Assembly (NCBI GenBank): GCA_032119795.1
Contig: JAUMFO010000003.1
Span: forward strand, 124,001 to 188,000
DNA length: 64,000 bases
Direction of reading: 5' to 3'
Origin: JAGIBJ01 sp032119795
GTDB taxonomy: Bacteria; Actinomycetota; Thermoleophilia; Solirubrobacterales; Solirubrobacteraceae
How positions within the stretch are numbered: the stretch's first letter is position 1; every line of letters begins with the position of its first letter. This document shows positions 7,089 through 14,287 of this stretch, piece by piece. The notes beneath the pieces were generated by a model. It worked only from the letters and a program-made list of their open reading frames with translations, had not been told where the DNA came from and did not search any database. The position numbers were made by a program, and so were the translations under genes.

Positions 7089-8363
7089 ATGCCAGGCATC
7101 GTGATCGTGGGCGCCCAGTGGGGCGACGAAGGCAAAGGCAAGCTCGTCGACCTGATGGCCGAGCAAGCCGACGGAGTAATCCGCTACCAGGGCGGCAACA
7201 ATGCCGGCCACACCATCGTGCATGGTGAGACGGTCTACAAGTTCCACCTGATCCCCAGCGGCATCCTCTACCCGGGGAAGCCGTGCATGATCGGCAACGG
7301 CGTCGTGATCGACCCGGTCGTCCTGATCGGCGAACTCGACGGCCTCAAGGCCCGCGGTATCGACCTCGGCGACCTGAAGATCAGCGCCAACGCGCACCTG
7401 ATCATGCCCTACCACCTGATGCTCGACACGGCAGGCGAGGCGCGCCTGGGCAAGCTGCAGATCGGCACCACGCGCCGCGGCATCGGCCCCGCCTACATGG
7501 ACAAGGCCGCGCGCCTTGGCATCCGCGTGCAGGACCTGCTCGACGAAGGCATCCTCAAGAAGAAGATCGCTGCCGCGCTGGCGCCCAAGAAGGCGCAGCT
7601 GCGCGACTGGGAGAAGGATCCGGCGCTGGATCTGCAGTCGATGACCGAGGAGTACCTCGCCTACGGCAACCGGATCGAGCAGTACATCACCGACACCGCC
7701 AAGCTGGTCCACACCACGCTGAAGGCCGGCAAGACCGTCATCTTCGAAGGCGCCCAGGGCGCGATGCTCGACATCGACCACGGCACCTACCCGTTCGTCA
7801 CCTCGAGCAACCCGATCGCAGGCGCGGCCTGCGTTGGTGCGGGCGTCGGCCCGCTCGCCATCAACGAGGTGTGGGGCGTGGCCAAGGCCTACGCCACCCG
7901 CGTTGGCGCAGGTCCGTTCCCGACCGAGCTCGACAACGAGTTCGGTGAGTCGCTGCGCAAGGCCGGCGGCGAGTTCGGCACCACGACCGGTCGCCCGCGG
8001 CGTACCGGCTGGCTCGATCTCGTGCAGCTCAAGTACGCGTCGCGCATCAACGGCTTCTCGGATCTCTGCATCACCAAGCTCGACGTGCTGTCTGGCCTGG
8101 GCGATCTGAAGCTGTGCACCAGCTACCGCACCGATACCGGTGCGCAGCTCGACGACTTCCCGTACCACCAGTCGGTCGTCCACCACCTGGAGCCCGTCTA
8201 CACGACGCTGCCAGGGTGGGACGAGGACCTCACGAAGGTCCGGTCCAAGGAAGATCTGCCGCAGGCGGCCCTCGACTACCTCGCCTTTATCGCCGAGTTC
8301 GTCGAAGTGCCCGTCAAGCTCGTCGGCGTGGGGCCGGCGCGCGATCAGATCATCGAGCTGTAG
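7089..8363 (+). CDS. purA: Adenylosuccinate synthetase
   Basis: Converts IMP, aspartate and GTP to adenylosuccinate, the first committed step of AMP synthesis in the cytoplasm. At 424 residues it is normal length. The GTP loop GDEGKGK (residues 12-18), the IMP site NNAGHT, the FEGAQGAMLD segment and TTGRPRRTGWLDL are all intact. A hairpin terminator overlaps the stop codon. It probably has its own leaderless promoter (TAGAAT nine bases upstream of ATG). Confidence 0.98.
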   Translation: MPGIVIVGAQWGDEGKGKLVDLMAEQADGVIRYQGGNNAGHTIVHGETVYKFHLIPSGILYPGKPCMIGNGVVIDPVVLIGELDGLKARGIDLGDLKISANAHLIMPYHLMLDTAGEARLGKLQIGTTRRGIGPAYMDKAARLGIRVQDLLDEGILKKKIAAALAPKKAQLRDWEKDPALDLQSMTEEYLAYGNRIEQYITDTAKLVHTTLKAGKTVIFEGAQGAMLDIDHGTYPFVTSSNPIAGAACVGAGVGPLAINEVWGVAKAYATRVGAGPFPTELDNEFGESLRKAGGEFGTTTGRPRRTGWLDLVQLKYASRINGFSDLCITKLDVLSGLGDLKLCTSYRTDTGAQLDDFPYHQSVVHHLEPVYTTLPGWDEDLTKVRSKEDLPQAALDYLAFIAEFVEVPVKLVGVGPARDQIIEL

Positions 8364-8386
8364 CCGAGCGTCAGCTCGGCGGTTTT
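8363..8386 (+). terminator. Terminator after purA
   Basis: GCCGAGC (8363-8369) pairs with GCTCGGC (8374-8380) around GTCA, followed by GGTTTTAG. The stem starts in the last base of the stop codon. Confidence 0.8.
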
Positions 8387-8423
8387 AGCGGCCCGTACCG
8401 GGGCCAATAAGCGTGCGAGGCAT

Positions 8424-8750
8424 TCAGCCACCCATTCCGTTGAGGTGCAGGATGCGATCCACGTCGAACACGTCGCGAGTGTCCAGTTCGCGAACGAGTT
8501 CGTCGTAGATCAGGTCGCGGACGCTGACCTTCACGCCTGATTCCCCGTTCCCGCGGGGTTCAAAGGCGATCCGTTGTCCGTCGGCCTCAAGGCGATCGCA
8601 GAGGGCCGAGGCCGCCTCGATCTCTTGGGCCAGCCACGCTGCGTCGAAGGCCATCTCATGCTCGTCCAGCGTGAGAGGCCCGTCAGCGAGGCCGCCTGGA
8701 AGCACGGAGAGGCCGTGCTCAGGGCTAGTGGGTGTGGTGCGTCCGGTCAT
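8424..8750 (-). CDS. Small 108-residue protein, weakly FlaG-like
   Basis: Start ATG at 8750 is preceded by GGGGGAAACA, a usable ribosome binding site; the longer frame upstream reads through the divergent promoter region. The N-terminal half is low-complexity; the C-terminal half reads like an alternating helix/strand domain (SALCDRLEADGQRIAFEP..., GVKVSVRDLIYDELVREL). The spacing resembles flagellar FlaG proteins, and the next gene is a FliA/WhiG sigma factor, but the resemblance is weak and no other motility gene is in the window. Treat as unknown. A 7-bp dyad sits just upstream of the start. Confidence 0.6.
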   Translation of the reverse strand: MTGRTTPTSPEHGLSVLPGGLADGPLTLDEHEMAFDAAWLAQEIEAASALCDRLEADGQRIAFEPRGNGESGVKVSVRDLIYDELVRELDTRDVFDVDRILHLNGMGG

Positions 8751-8759
8751 TGTTTCCCC

Positions 8760-8777
8760 CGGGTCATCCGTGACCCG
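8760..8777. promoter_or_regulatory. Inverted repeat upstream of the 108-residue gene
   Basis: CGGGTCA and TGACCCG surround TCCG, ending 10 bases before the minus-strand start codon and overlapping its leader. It could be an operator or an RNA hairpin beside the ribosome binding site. Confidence 0.35.
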
Positions 8778-9095
8778 GTCACCTTCCAGCGTCCTGCCGG
8801 TTGGCGTACTCCGAGATTCGGTGCGACGAACCACCAACTTGAAGGGCCTGGCCGTTCGGTCAGCCGAGTCGTCGACGGACGTCCACCTGACAGCGTTATC
8901 CCCGGACGTTTGCCGAGAGGCGGCAGGAATCTCGAGAGATGGGGTCTGGCCCGTCGCCCGCTCGTTCGGCGGCAGTGGACATTCGTCGTATTTTTTCATT
9001 CAGTGCTCTCGCGCACGGAGAACCGCGTCGAAAGGACACCTGTTCCCCCCGGTCGTCCCCGGCACCGTTTCCCGTCCACTGAGAGATCAATCGTC

Positions 9096-9899
9096 ATGGC
9101 CTCCACCTCCACTCGTCGCGACAGCGACACCACCCTCCGCCTCTGGAACGAGTACAAGCGCACCGGTAATCCGGCCACGCGCGATCGACTCGTCCTGACC
9201 TTCGCGCCGCTGGTGAAGTACATCGTCTACCGCAAGGTTCGCGAGATGCCGGCCCGGTGTGACGTCGACGACTTCATCTCGGTCGGTCTTGAAGCGCTCA
9301 TGCGCTCGATCGATCGCTTCGACCCTTCCAAGGGCGCCACCCTTGAGCAGTACGCCTGGACGCGCATCCACGGCGCCGTTCTCGACGAGCTTCGCCGCAA
9401 CGACTGGGCTCCGCGCTCGGTTCGCCGCTGGGAGCGCGACATCGAGAAGGCCGGCGAGGAGTTCACCGCCCTGCATGGCCGCCACCCCACGGAGGACGAG
9501 CTCTGCGAGGCGCTCCACTGTGAGAAGAAGGAGCTGCGCCAGCGCGCCCAGGAGATCTCCCGCTCCGACGTGACGAGCCTCAACACGCTCGTCGTCGGCG
9601 AAGAGGAGACCTCGATCGAGCGCATCGACACCCTCGCAAGCCTCGACACCAAGCTCGACCCGGAGCACCAGGCTGGCGTCACTGCCGGCAAGGAGCGCTT
9701 CCGCCTGGCGTTCGCCGAACTCTCCCAGCGCGAGCGCGAAGTCGTCGTGCTGCTCTACGTGAAGGGCATGACCCTCGCGGAGATCGGCTCGATCCTCGGC
9801 GTCTCCGAGAGCCGCGTCTGCCAGATCCACACCCAGCTCAAGAAGCGCCTGCGCACCGCGCTCAACGACGACGCCGCGATGATGCAGCTCGTCGCCTAG
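9096..9899 (+). CDS. RNA polymerase sigma factor, FliA/WhiG family
   Basis: A 267-residue sigma factor with regions 2, 3 and 4. Region 2 is seen in RLVLTFAPLVKYIVYRKV and VGLEALMRSIDRFDPSKG; region 3 in the motif HGRHPTEDELCEAL; region 4 ends in the helix-turn-helix MTLAEIGSILGVSESRVCQIHTQLKKRLR. The family directs motility or development genes (FliA in swimmers, WhiG in sporulating Streptomyces). ATG at 9096 has GAGAGA upstream; a longer open frame upstream crosses the divergent promoter region and is not used. No anti-sigma factor gene is recognisable beside it. Confidence 0.93.
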   Translation: MASTSTRRDSDTTLRLWNEYKRTGNPATRDRLVLTFAPLVKYIVYRKVREMPARCDVDDFISVGLEALMRSIDRFDPSKGATLEQYAWTRIHGAVLDELRRNDWAPRSVRRWERDIEKAGEEFTALHGRHPTEDELCEALHCEKKELRQRAQEISRSDVTSLNTLVVGEEETSIERIDTLASLDTKLDPEHQAGVTAGKERFRLAFAELSQREREVVVLLYVKGMTLAEIGSILGVSESRVCQIHTQLKKRLRTALNDDAAMMQLVA

Positions 9900-10213
9900 C
9901 CAGGCCGCGCGGGAACGCCGGCCTCCGGGGGGAGCCGGCCTACCGCCCTCTTGCCGCCCTCGGGCGGCCACCACTCCGCAGTCGTCACCGGACGACCGAC
10001 GACTGTCGCGCGGCGGGATTCTCTCAGCCGCCGCGCACGGAACATGCACCAGCGCCCGCTCCTCCGCGGGCGCTGTGTCGTTGTAGCGACCCTTCGCGTC
10101 GAGGTTGCCAAACCGACTCCCAGCGCGCCACGAATCTGCCTGCTTTTGGGTCGCTGGGCGCATCGGCAACACGTCTGTCGACGACCCGCCGCCGACCTGG
10201 TGACAATGGGGAG
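9900..10213. other. Intergenic hairpin array between sigma factor and kinase
   Basis: No gene. At least five consecutive stem-loops: 9917-9939 (GCCGGC.., imperfect), 9953-9968 (GCCGCCC/GGGCGGC), about 9979-10005 (CAGTCGTC/GACGACTG), 10008-10036 (GCGCGGCGG/CCGCCGCGC) and 10050-10075 (CAGCGCCCGC/GCGGGCGCTG, 10 bp). The last is followed by TGTCGTTG and could end the sigma transcript. A -10-like GACAAT (10202-10207) lies six bases before the kinase start. Confidence 0.6.
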
Positions 10214-11758
10214 GTGGAGCCGACCACACAAGAGCCTGAGATCCTCGCGGGTCGCTATCGCCTCGACGCGCAGGTCGGTGCCGGCGGCATGTCGACGGTC
10301 TACCGCGCCTTCGACACCGTGCTCGAGCGGACGGTCGCCATCAAGTCGATGCTGCGGCAGGTCGCCGACGACTCCCAGCAGCTGGAGCGCTTCCGCCGGG
10401 AGGCCCGCGCCGTCGCCCAGCTCAACCACCCGCACATCGTCCAGGTCATCGACGTGGGCGAGCACAACCACTCGCCGTTCATCGTCTTTGAGTACGTCGC
10501 CGGCGAGACGCTGAAGGCGCGGATCCGCCGCCTGGGGCGCCTCGAGGTCACCGAGGCGCTCGCCTACGCGATCGAGATCGCCCGCGCGCTGCAGGCCGCA
10601 CACGACAAGGGGATCGTCCACCGCGACGTCAAGCCCCAGAACGTGTTGATCGACGAGGAAGGCCGCGCGAAGGTGACCGACTTCGGCATCGCGCGCACGC
10701 TCGAAGAGGACGGGCTGACCGCCGACGGCCGCGTCCTGGGCACCACCGACTACGTGAGCCCCGAGCAGGCCCTCGGGAAGCGTGTCGGCCCGCAGAGTGA
10801 CCTCTACTCGCTGGGCATCGTCCTCTTCGAGATGCTCACGGGCGACGTCCCGTTCAAGGGCGAGAACCAAGTCGCCGTCGCGATGCGGCACGTCCGCGAG
10901 GAGCTGCCCGACGTGCAGCTGCTGCGCCCCGGGATCACGGTCGCGCTTGCCCAGCTGCTGGACCGCCTGACGGCCAAGGACCCGACCAAGCGCCCGGCAG
11001 ACACGGCCGCGGCCATCGCCGACCTCGAAGACGTCCTCGCGATCGAGTCCTCTCGCAGCGGCGTGGCGCCTGGGCAGGCGACCGAGATTCTGCGCTCGTT
11101 GCCAGCCGCGACCCGCAACCGCGTACCGCTGCGCACGCGCCTGGGCCGGCCTGGCAAGGGCCTCGTCGCCCTGCTCGCGCTGCTCTCGGTGATCGCCGTG
11201 ATCGGCCTCGTCTTCGCTCTCGGCCAGACGGCCGAGAAGGGCACCGGCGAGCGTCGGGGGGTGACGCCGCAGGTCAAGAACGAGCGGGAGGTGTCGGTCG
11301 GGCAGACGGCTGCGAGCGCCTACGACCCCTTTGGCACCGGCGATCTGCGCGACGAACACGACGAGACGGCGCCCAACGTCGTCGACGGCAACCCGCAGAC
11401 GATCTGGACGACCGAGAACTACAACGCCGGCACCCTCGCCCCCAAGCCAGGCGTGGGCATCTACATCGACGCCAAGCCGAGCGTGAAGGCCACGAAGATT
11501 GAGATCCAATCGGAGACGCCCGGCTGGAGCGGCCAGATCTTCGCGGCGCCCAACGGCGCCGTCCCGACGACCGTGCCCGGCAACGGCTGGGTGCGCGCCG
11601 CAACGATCACGAACGCAGGCAAGACCGTCAAGGTGCCGCTCGACGGCACCGCCAACAAGTCCTACCGCTACTACCTCGTGTGGATCACCGCGCTGCCCGA
11701 GGGCGAGAAGTCGGTCGGCCTGCGCGAGATCGTGCTGAGCAAGACCGTCACCGAGTAG
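10214..11758 (+). CDS. Membrane serine/threonine kinase with F5/8-like sensor domain
   Basis: The cytoplasmic kinase domain (residues 14-275) is intact: glycine loop GAGGMSTV, catalytic lysine K44, HRDVKPQN (136-143), DFG (156-158) and GTTDYVSPE. One membrane helix lies at about 316-337. The extracellular part (about 365-514) has the pattern of a discoidin (F5/8 type C) or carbohydrate-binding module: an opening DEHDETAPNVVDGNPQTIW, which is the usual metal-site/Trp start, and beta-rich strands after it. It should phosphorylate Ser/Thr in response to an outside ligand, perhaps a glycan. GTG start follows GGGGAG. Confidence 0.9.
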   Translation: MEPTTQEPEILAGRYRLDAQVGAGGMSTVYRAFDTVLERTVAIKSMLRQVADDSQQLERFRREARAVAQLNHPHIVQVIDVGEHNHSPFIVFEYVAGETLKARIRRLGRLEVTEALAYAIEIARALQAAHDKGIVHRDVKPQNVLIDEEGRAKVTDFGIARTLEEDGLTADGRVLGTTDYVSPEQALGKRVGPQSDLYSLGIVLFEMLTGDVPFKGENQVAVAMRHVREELPDVQLLRPGITVALAQLLDRLTAKDPTKRPADTAAAIADLEDVLAIESSRSGVAPGQATEILRSLPAATRNRVPLRTRLGRPGKGLVALLALLSVIAVIGLVFALGQTAEKGTGERRGVTPQVKNEREVSVGQTAASAYDPFGTGDLRDEHDETAPNVVDGNPQTIWTTENYNAGTLAPKPGVGIYIDAKPSVKATKIEIQSETPGWSGQIFAAPNGAVPTTVPGNGWVRAATITNAGKTVKVPLDGTANKSYRYYLVWITALPEGEKSVGLREIVLSKTVTE

Positions 11759-11782
11759 GGCGCGGCGGGAGCGCCCGACCGC

Positions 11783-12037
11783 TCAGTAGTGGAAACGGCA
11801 GGCGGCGATGCGCACCTCGTCGCCGACCACCTTGTAGACCAGGCGATGCTCATCCGTGATGCGGCGCGACCAGTAGCCCTGGAGACCATGCTTGAGGGGC
11901 TCGGGCTTCCCGATGCCCTCGTTGCCGTTGCGTTCGACGTCCCGAATGAGCGTGTTGATCCGCTTGAGGACCTTGCGATCCTGGGCCTGCCACCACAGGT
12001 AGTCGGCCCAGGCGTCTTCGTCGAAGACGAGCTTCAC
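11783..12037 (-). CDS. yoeB: YoeB-type toxin
   Basis: An 84-residue YoeB/RelE-fold mRNA interferase that cleaves mRNA at the ribosomal A site when freed from YefM. Family pattern is complete: WxDYLWWQAQDRKVLKRIN, IGKPEPLKHGLQGYWSRRITDEHRLVY, ending in ACRFHY, with the catalytic Glu, Arg and His/Tyr of the family. It starts at GTG, overlapping the antitoxin stop as GTGA, so toxin translation is coupled to antitoxin synthesis. Convergent with the kinase gene, 24 bases away. Confidence 0.93.
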   Translation of the reverse strand: MKLVFDEDAWADYLWWQAQDRKVLKRINTLIRDVERNGNEGIGKPEPLKHGLQGYWSRRITDEHRLVYKVVGDEVRIAACRFHY

Positions 12038-12276
12038 TCGTCGAGGGTGCGTGCTTGGCCCTCGCCAGCCTCAAGGCGATCGATCGACCCAAGCAAGCGC
12101 CGAGCGTTGGCCGGGCTCCGCAGCAGGTAGGCCGTCTCCTTCAACGACTCGTATTCGGCGAGCGACACCATCACCACGGCCTCGCGACCCGCGCGGGTGA
12201 TGACGACCTCTTCGCGGTCATCCACCACGGCGTCGAGCGTCGCGGCGTAGTTCGCTCGGGATTCGGTGTAGGACAT
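12034..12276 (-). CDS. yefM: YefM-type antitoxin (Phd/YefM family)
   Basis: An 80-residue antitoxin. The N-terminal DNA-binding domain has the canonical start MSYTESRANYAATLDAVVDD and EEVVITRAGREAVVMVSLAEY; the C-terminal tail (residues 50-80) binds and neutralises YoeB. The start at 12276 was chosen because it matches family N-termini; an in-frame ATG at 12342 lies upstream but would run through the promoter. Expression is likely autoregulated from a promoter whose -10 lies within a GTAC-cored palindrome. Confidence 0.93.
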   Translation of the reverse strand: MSYTESRANYAATLDAVVDDREEVVITRAGREAVVMVSLAEYESLKETAYLLRSPANARRLLGSIDRLEAGEGQARTLDE

Positions 12277-12300
12277 GGTCTTCAAGGGGCACTCGCCTTC

Positions 12301-12341
12301 CGCGTACGTAAAACTGTACGCGGTCGACCTCGTCATGTCCA
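12301..12341 (-). promoter_or_regulatory. yefM-yoeB promoter with embedded operator
   Basis: On the minus strand -35 TGGACA (12341-12336), a 17-base spacer and -10 TACAGT (12318-12313) form the best sigma-70 promoter in the window. The -10 lies inside a perfect 7-bp dyad (12301-12322) with arms CGCGTAC and GTACGCG. GTAC/TGTACA palindromes are the known binding sites of E. coli YefM, so this is the expected place for autorepression. Confidence 0.75.
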
Positions 12342-12419
12342 CTGGCCCTGGACCTCAAGCAAGGTCGCGTCGGGTGGGCCGCTCTCGCCGCCGGGGCGAT
12401 CGTCGGCCGCTCAGGAGGC

Positions 12420-12758
12420 TCAGACGGTCTGAGAGAGCAGCAAGCCGGCACAGAGCAGGAGGACGATCGCGGGGACGACCTCCTGGATCTTGTCGCCCGC
12501 CATCGCGTGGACGACGACCGCTCCGACCATCACCCAGAGCGCCAGCAGCGCCGCAAACTGCGTGGCGTCGGCACTCCCGGCGAGGCCAGCGACCGCCAAA
12601 ACGGCGATGCCGACCTCGACGGCGCCGACCACCGGCCGCGACCACGCCGGAACGACCCACCGCTCGAAGTTGTCGCGCATCATCTGCACGCCGACAAGCT
12701 TGGCGATGCCGGCACCAGCAAAGGCGACGGCGAGGATCACGAGCAGCACGGATTCCAT
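12420..12758 (-). CDS. DoxX-like small membrane protein
   Basis: A 112-residue hydrophobic protein with four likely membrane helices and the DoxX-type features: first helix ending in AGIAKLVG, then MMRDNFERWVVPAW, and a glutamate-bearing second helix VGAVEVGIAVL. DoxX proteins are quinone- or redox-associated membrane proteins of poorly known role. The start at 12758 (MESVLLVILA) fits the first helix; the frame further upstream is repeat sequence. The neighbour on one side is the toxin-antitoxin promoter and on the other repeat island B. Confidence 0.75.
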   Translation of the reverse strand: MESVLLVILAVAFAGAGIAKLVGVQMMRDNFERWVVPAWSRPVVGAVEVGIAVLAVAGLAGSADATQFAALLALWVMVGAVVVHAMAGDKIQEVVPAIVLLLCAGLLLSQTV

Positions 12759-12859
12759 CGCCGCAAAGAGTAGGGGGCGCGGCCGCCGTCGCGCTCGCCG
12801 GACGTGACGCAGGGGCGCCCGCCCATCGCCTCGGAGCGAGGGAAGGTAAAACAGACGTT

Positions 12860-13060
12860 TCGGCCCGCAACCACCAGCGGTTGCGGTTTGGCGCGCCAAC
12901 CGCCCTTTTCGCAACCTTTCAGGGTTGCCGCTGGGCGCAACCTCTCAAGGTTGCACCCCGTTCTGCAACCGCCTGTGGTTGCGCCGATCCGCAACCACCA
13001 GCGGTTGCGGTTTGGCGCGCGAACGCCTGGTTCAGCAACCGCTCACGGTTGCGGCCACAA
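12860..13060. repeat. Repeat island B: six GCAACC-N6-GGTTGC dyads
   Basis: Exact copies begin at 12867, 12911, 12937, 12965, 12991 and 13035 (each 18 bases). The 6-base centres are ACCAGC, TTTCAG, TCTCAA, GCCTGT, ACCAGC, GCTCAC. Start-to-start distances are 44, 26, 28, 26, 44. Copies 1 and 5 share about 30 bases including GGTTTGGCGCGC. The rest of the gap (12759-12859 and 13061-13273) carries no gene; near 13170 there is a degenerate CCGCTCCGCCCTCGG unit shared with islands A and C. Confidence 0.9.
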
Positions 13061-13273
13061 ACACCGAATTCGACTACCTAGCCCCGGGCTCCTGGCGGCG
13101 CCGACCTTTGCCCGTCGGCAGCGAGACGCGCCCGAACTCCCGCCGCCAATCGGCTTATCTGCGAAACCCGCTCCGCCCTCGGTGCGGGACGCCCGAGTCC
13201 AACGCAGCGCCCGCAGTCCCGCTGCCGCCAAGAGCACGTTTGCCACCGCGCCAGCGCGCGTCGTGGAGGGCCG

Positions 13274-14287
13274 CTAGGCCTCTTGCTTCTCGATCGGCAG
13301 ACGCCGCGGGCGGCTCAGCGCGGCGGCGAGGAGCTCGTCGAGGAGTTCGCCGTAGGGGATGCCGGCGGCCTCCCAGAGCTGGGCGTAGACGGAGGTGGCG
13401 GTGAAGCCCGGCAGCGTGTTGATCTCGTTGAGCTGCACGAGCGGGCCGCCCGGCGCATCGAGATCTACGAAGCAGTCGACGCGAGCCAGGCCGTGGCAGT
13501 CGGCGTGGGCGAACGCGCGCAGGCAAAGGGCCTGAACCTCCTCAGCCACCGGCTCGGGCAGCGGCGCGGGGCTCAGCAGCTGCATGCCGCCCTCGGTGTA
13601 CTTGGCCTCGTGGTCGTACCACCCGCCGCCCGTCACGACGATCTGGCCTGGGGTGCTGACGCGCGTCTCGCCGGGTGGGCCGCCCAGGACGGCGCACTCG
13701 ATCTCCACGCCGCTGGCCGACGCCTCGATGATCACGCGCTGGTCGTACTGCAGGCAACGCTCAATCGCGCTTGGCAGCTCCGCCTCCTCGGACACCGGCT
13801 CCATGCCCAGCGACGAGCCGCCGGCAGCCGCTTTGACCCACCAGGGACGCGCGAGCGGCGCCGCCTCGGCCAGCACGGCGTCCGGCTCGCGCTCCCAGCG
13901 CTCGGCGCTGACGCTGACGTAGTCGACCTGTGGGATCCCGGCGGCCTTGCAGGAGTCTTTGGCGGCCAGCTTGTCGAGGCTGAGCGCGCTCGAGAGCACG
14001 CCCGAGCCGACGTACGGCACGTCGAGGAGCTCTAGGAGCCCCTGCACGGAGCCGTCCTCGCCACCAGGGCCGTGGAGGACCGGGAAGACGCAATCGGCAC
14101 CCAGGAGGCCACCACCGGGCGTCAGCGAGACGGGCTCACCGAGGTGCAGCCACTGGCCGTCGCGGGCGAGATCGACGAGGACCACCTCATGGCCGCGCTC
14201 CGCCAGTCCTTCGGCCACCGCCATCGCCCCCCGCAAGGAGACGTCGTGCTCGAGCGAACGCCCGCCACCTAGAACTGCAACACGCAT
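13274..14287 (-). CDS. ddl: D-alanine--D-alanine ligase
   Basis: Joins two D-alanines with ATP for the peptidoglycan stem peptide. The 337-residue product has the ATP-grasp layout: N-terminal GGGRSLEHDVSL, FPVLHGPGGEDGSVQG, the lysine of KAAAGGSSLGM, and the metal-binding end VQLNEINTLPGFT. It starts inside the last codon of pknB, so it is the last, translationally coupled gene of the wall/kinase operon. Its ADP-forming active-site residues all look intact. Confidence 0.96.
   Translation of the reverse strand: MRVAVLGGGRSLEHDVSLRGAMAVAEGLAERGHEVVLVDLARDGQWLHLGEPVSLTPGGGLLGADCVFPVLHGPGGEDGSVQGLLELLDVPYVGSGVLSSALSLDKLAAKDSCKAAGIPQVDYVSVSAERWEREPDAVLAEAAPLARPWWVKAAAGGSSLGMEPVSEEAELPSAIERCLQYDQRVIIEASASGVEIECAVLGGPPGETRVSTPGQIVVTGGGWYDHEAKYTEGGMQLLSPAPLPEPVAEEVQALCLRAFAHADCHGLARVDCFVDLDAPGGPLVQLNEINTLPGFTATSVYAQLWEAAGIPYGELLDELLAAALSRPRRLPIEKQEA

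Noticed and set aside
12860..13060. CRISPR-like array in island B
   Set aside because: The repeat is only an 18-base dyad with variable centre, the gaps are 8-26 bases and not unique 30-mers, and no cas gene is near.
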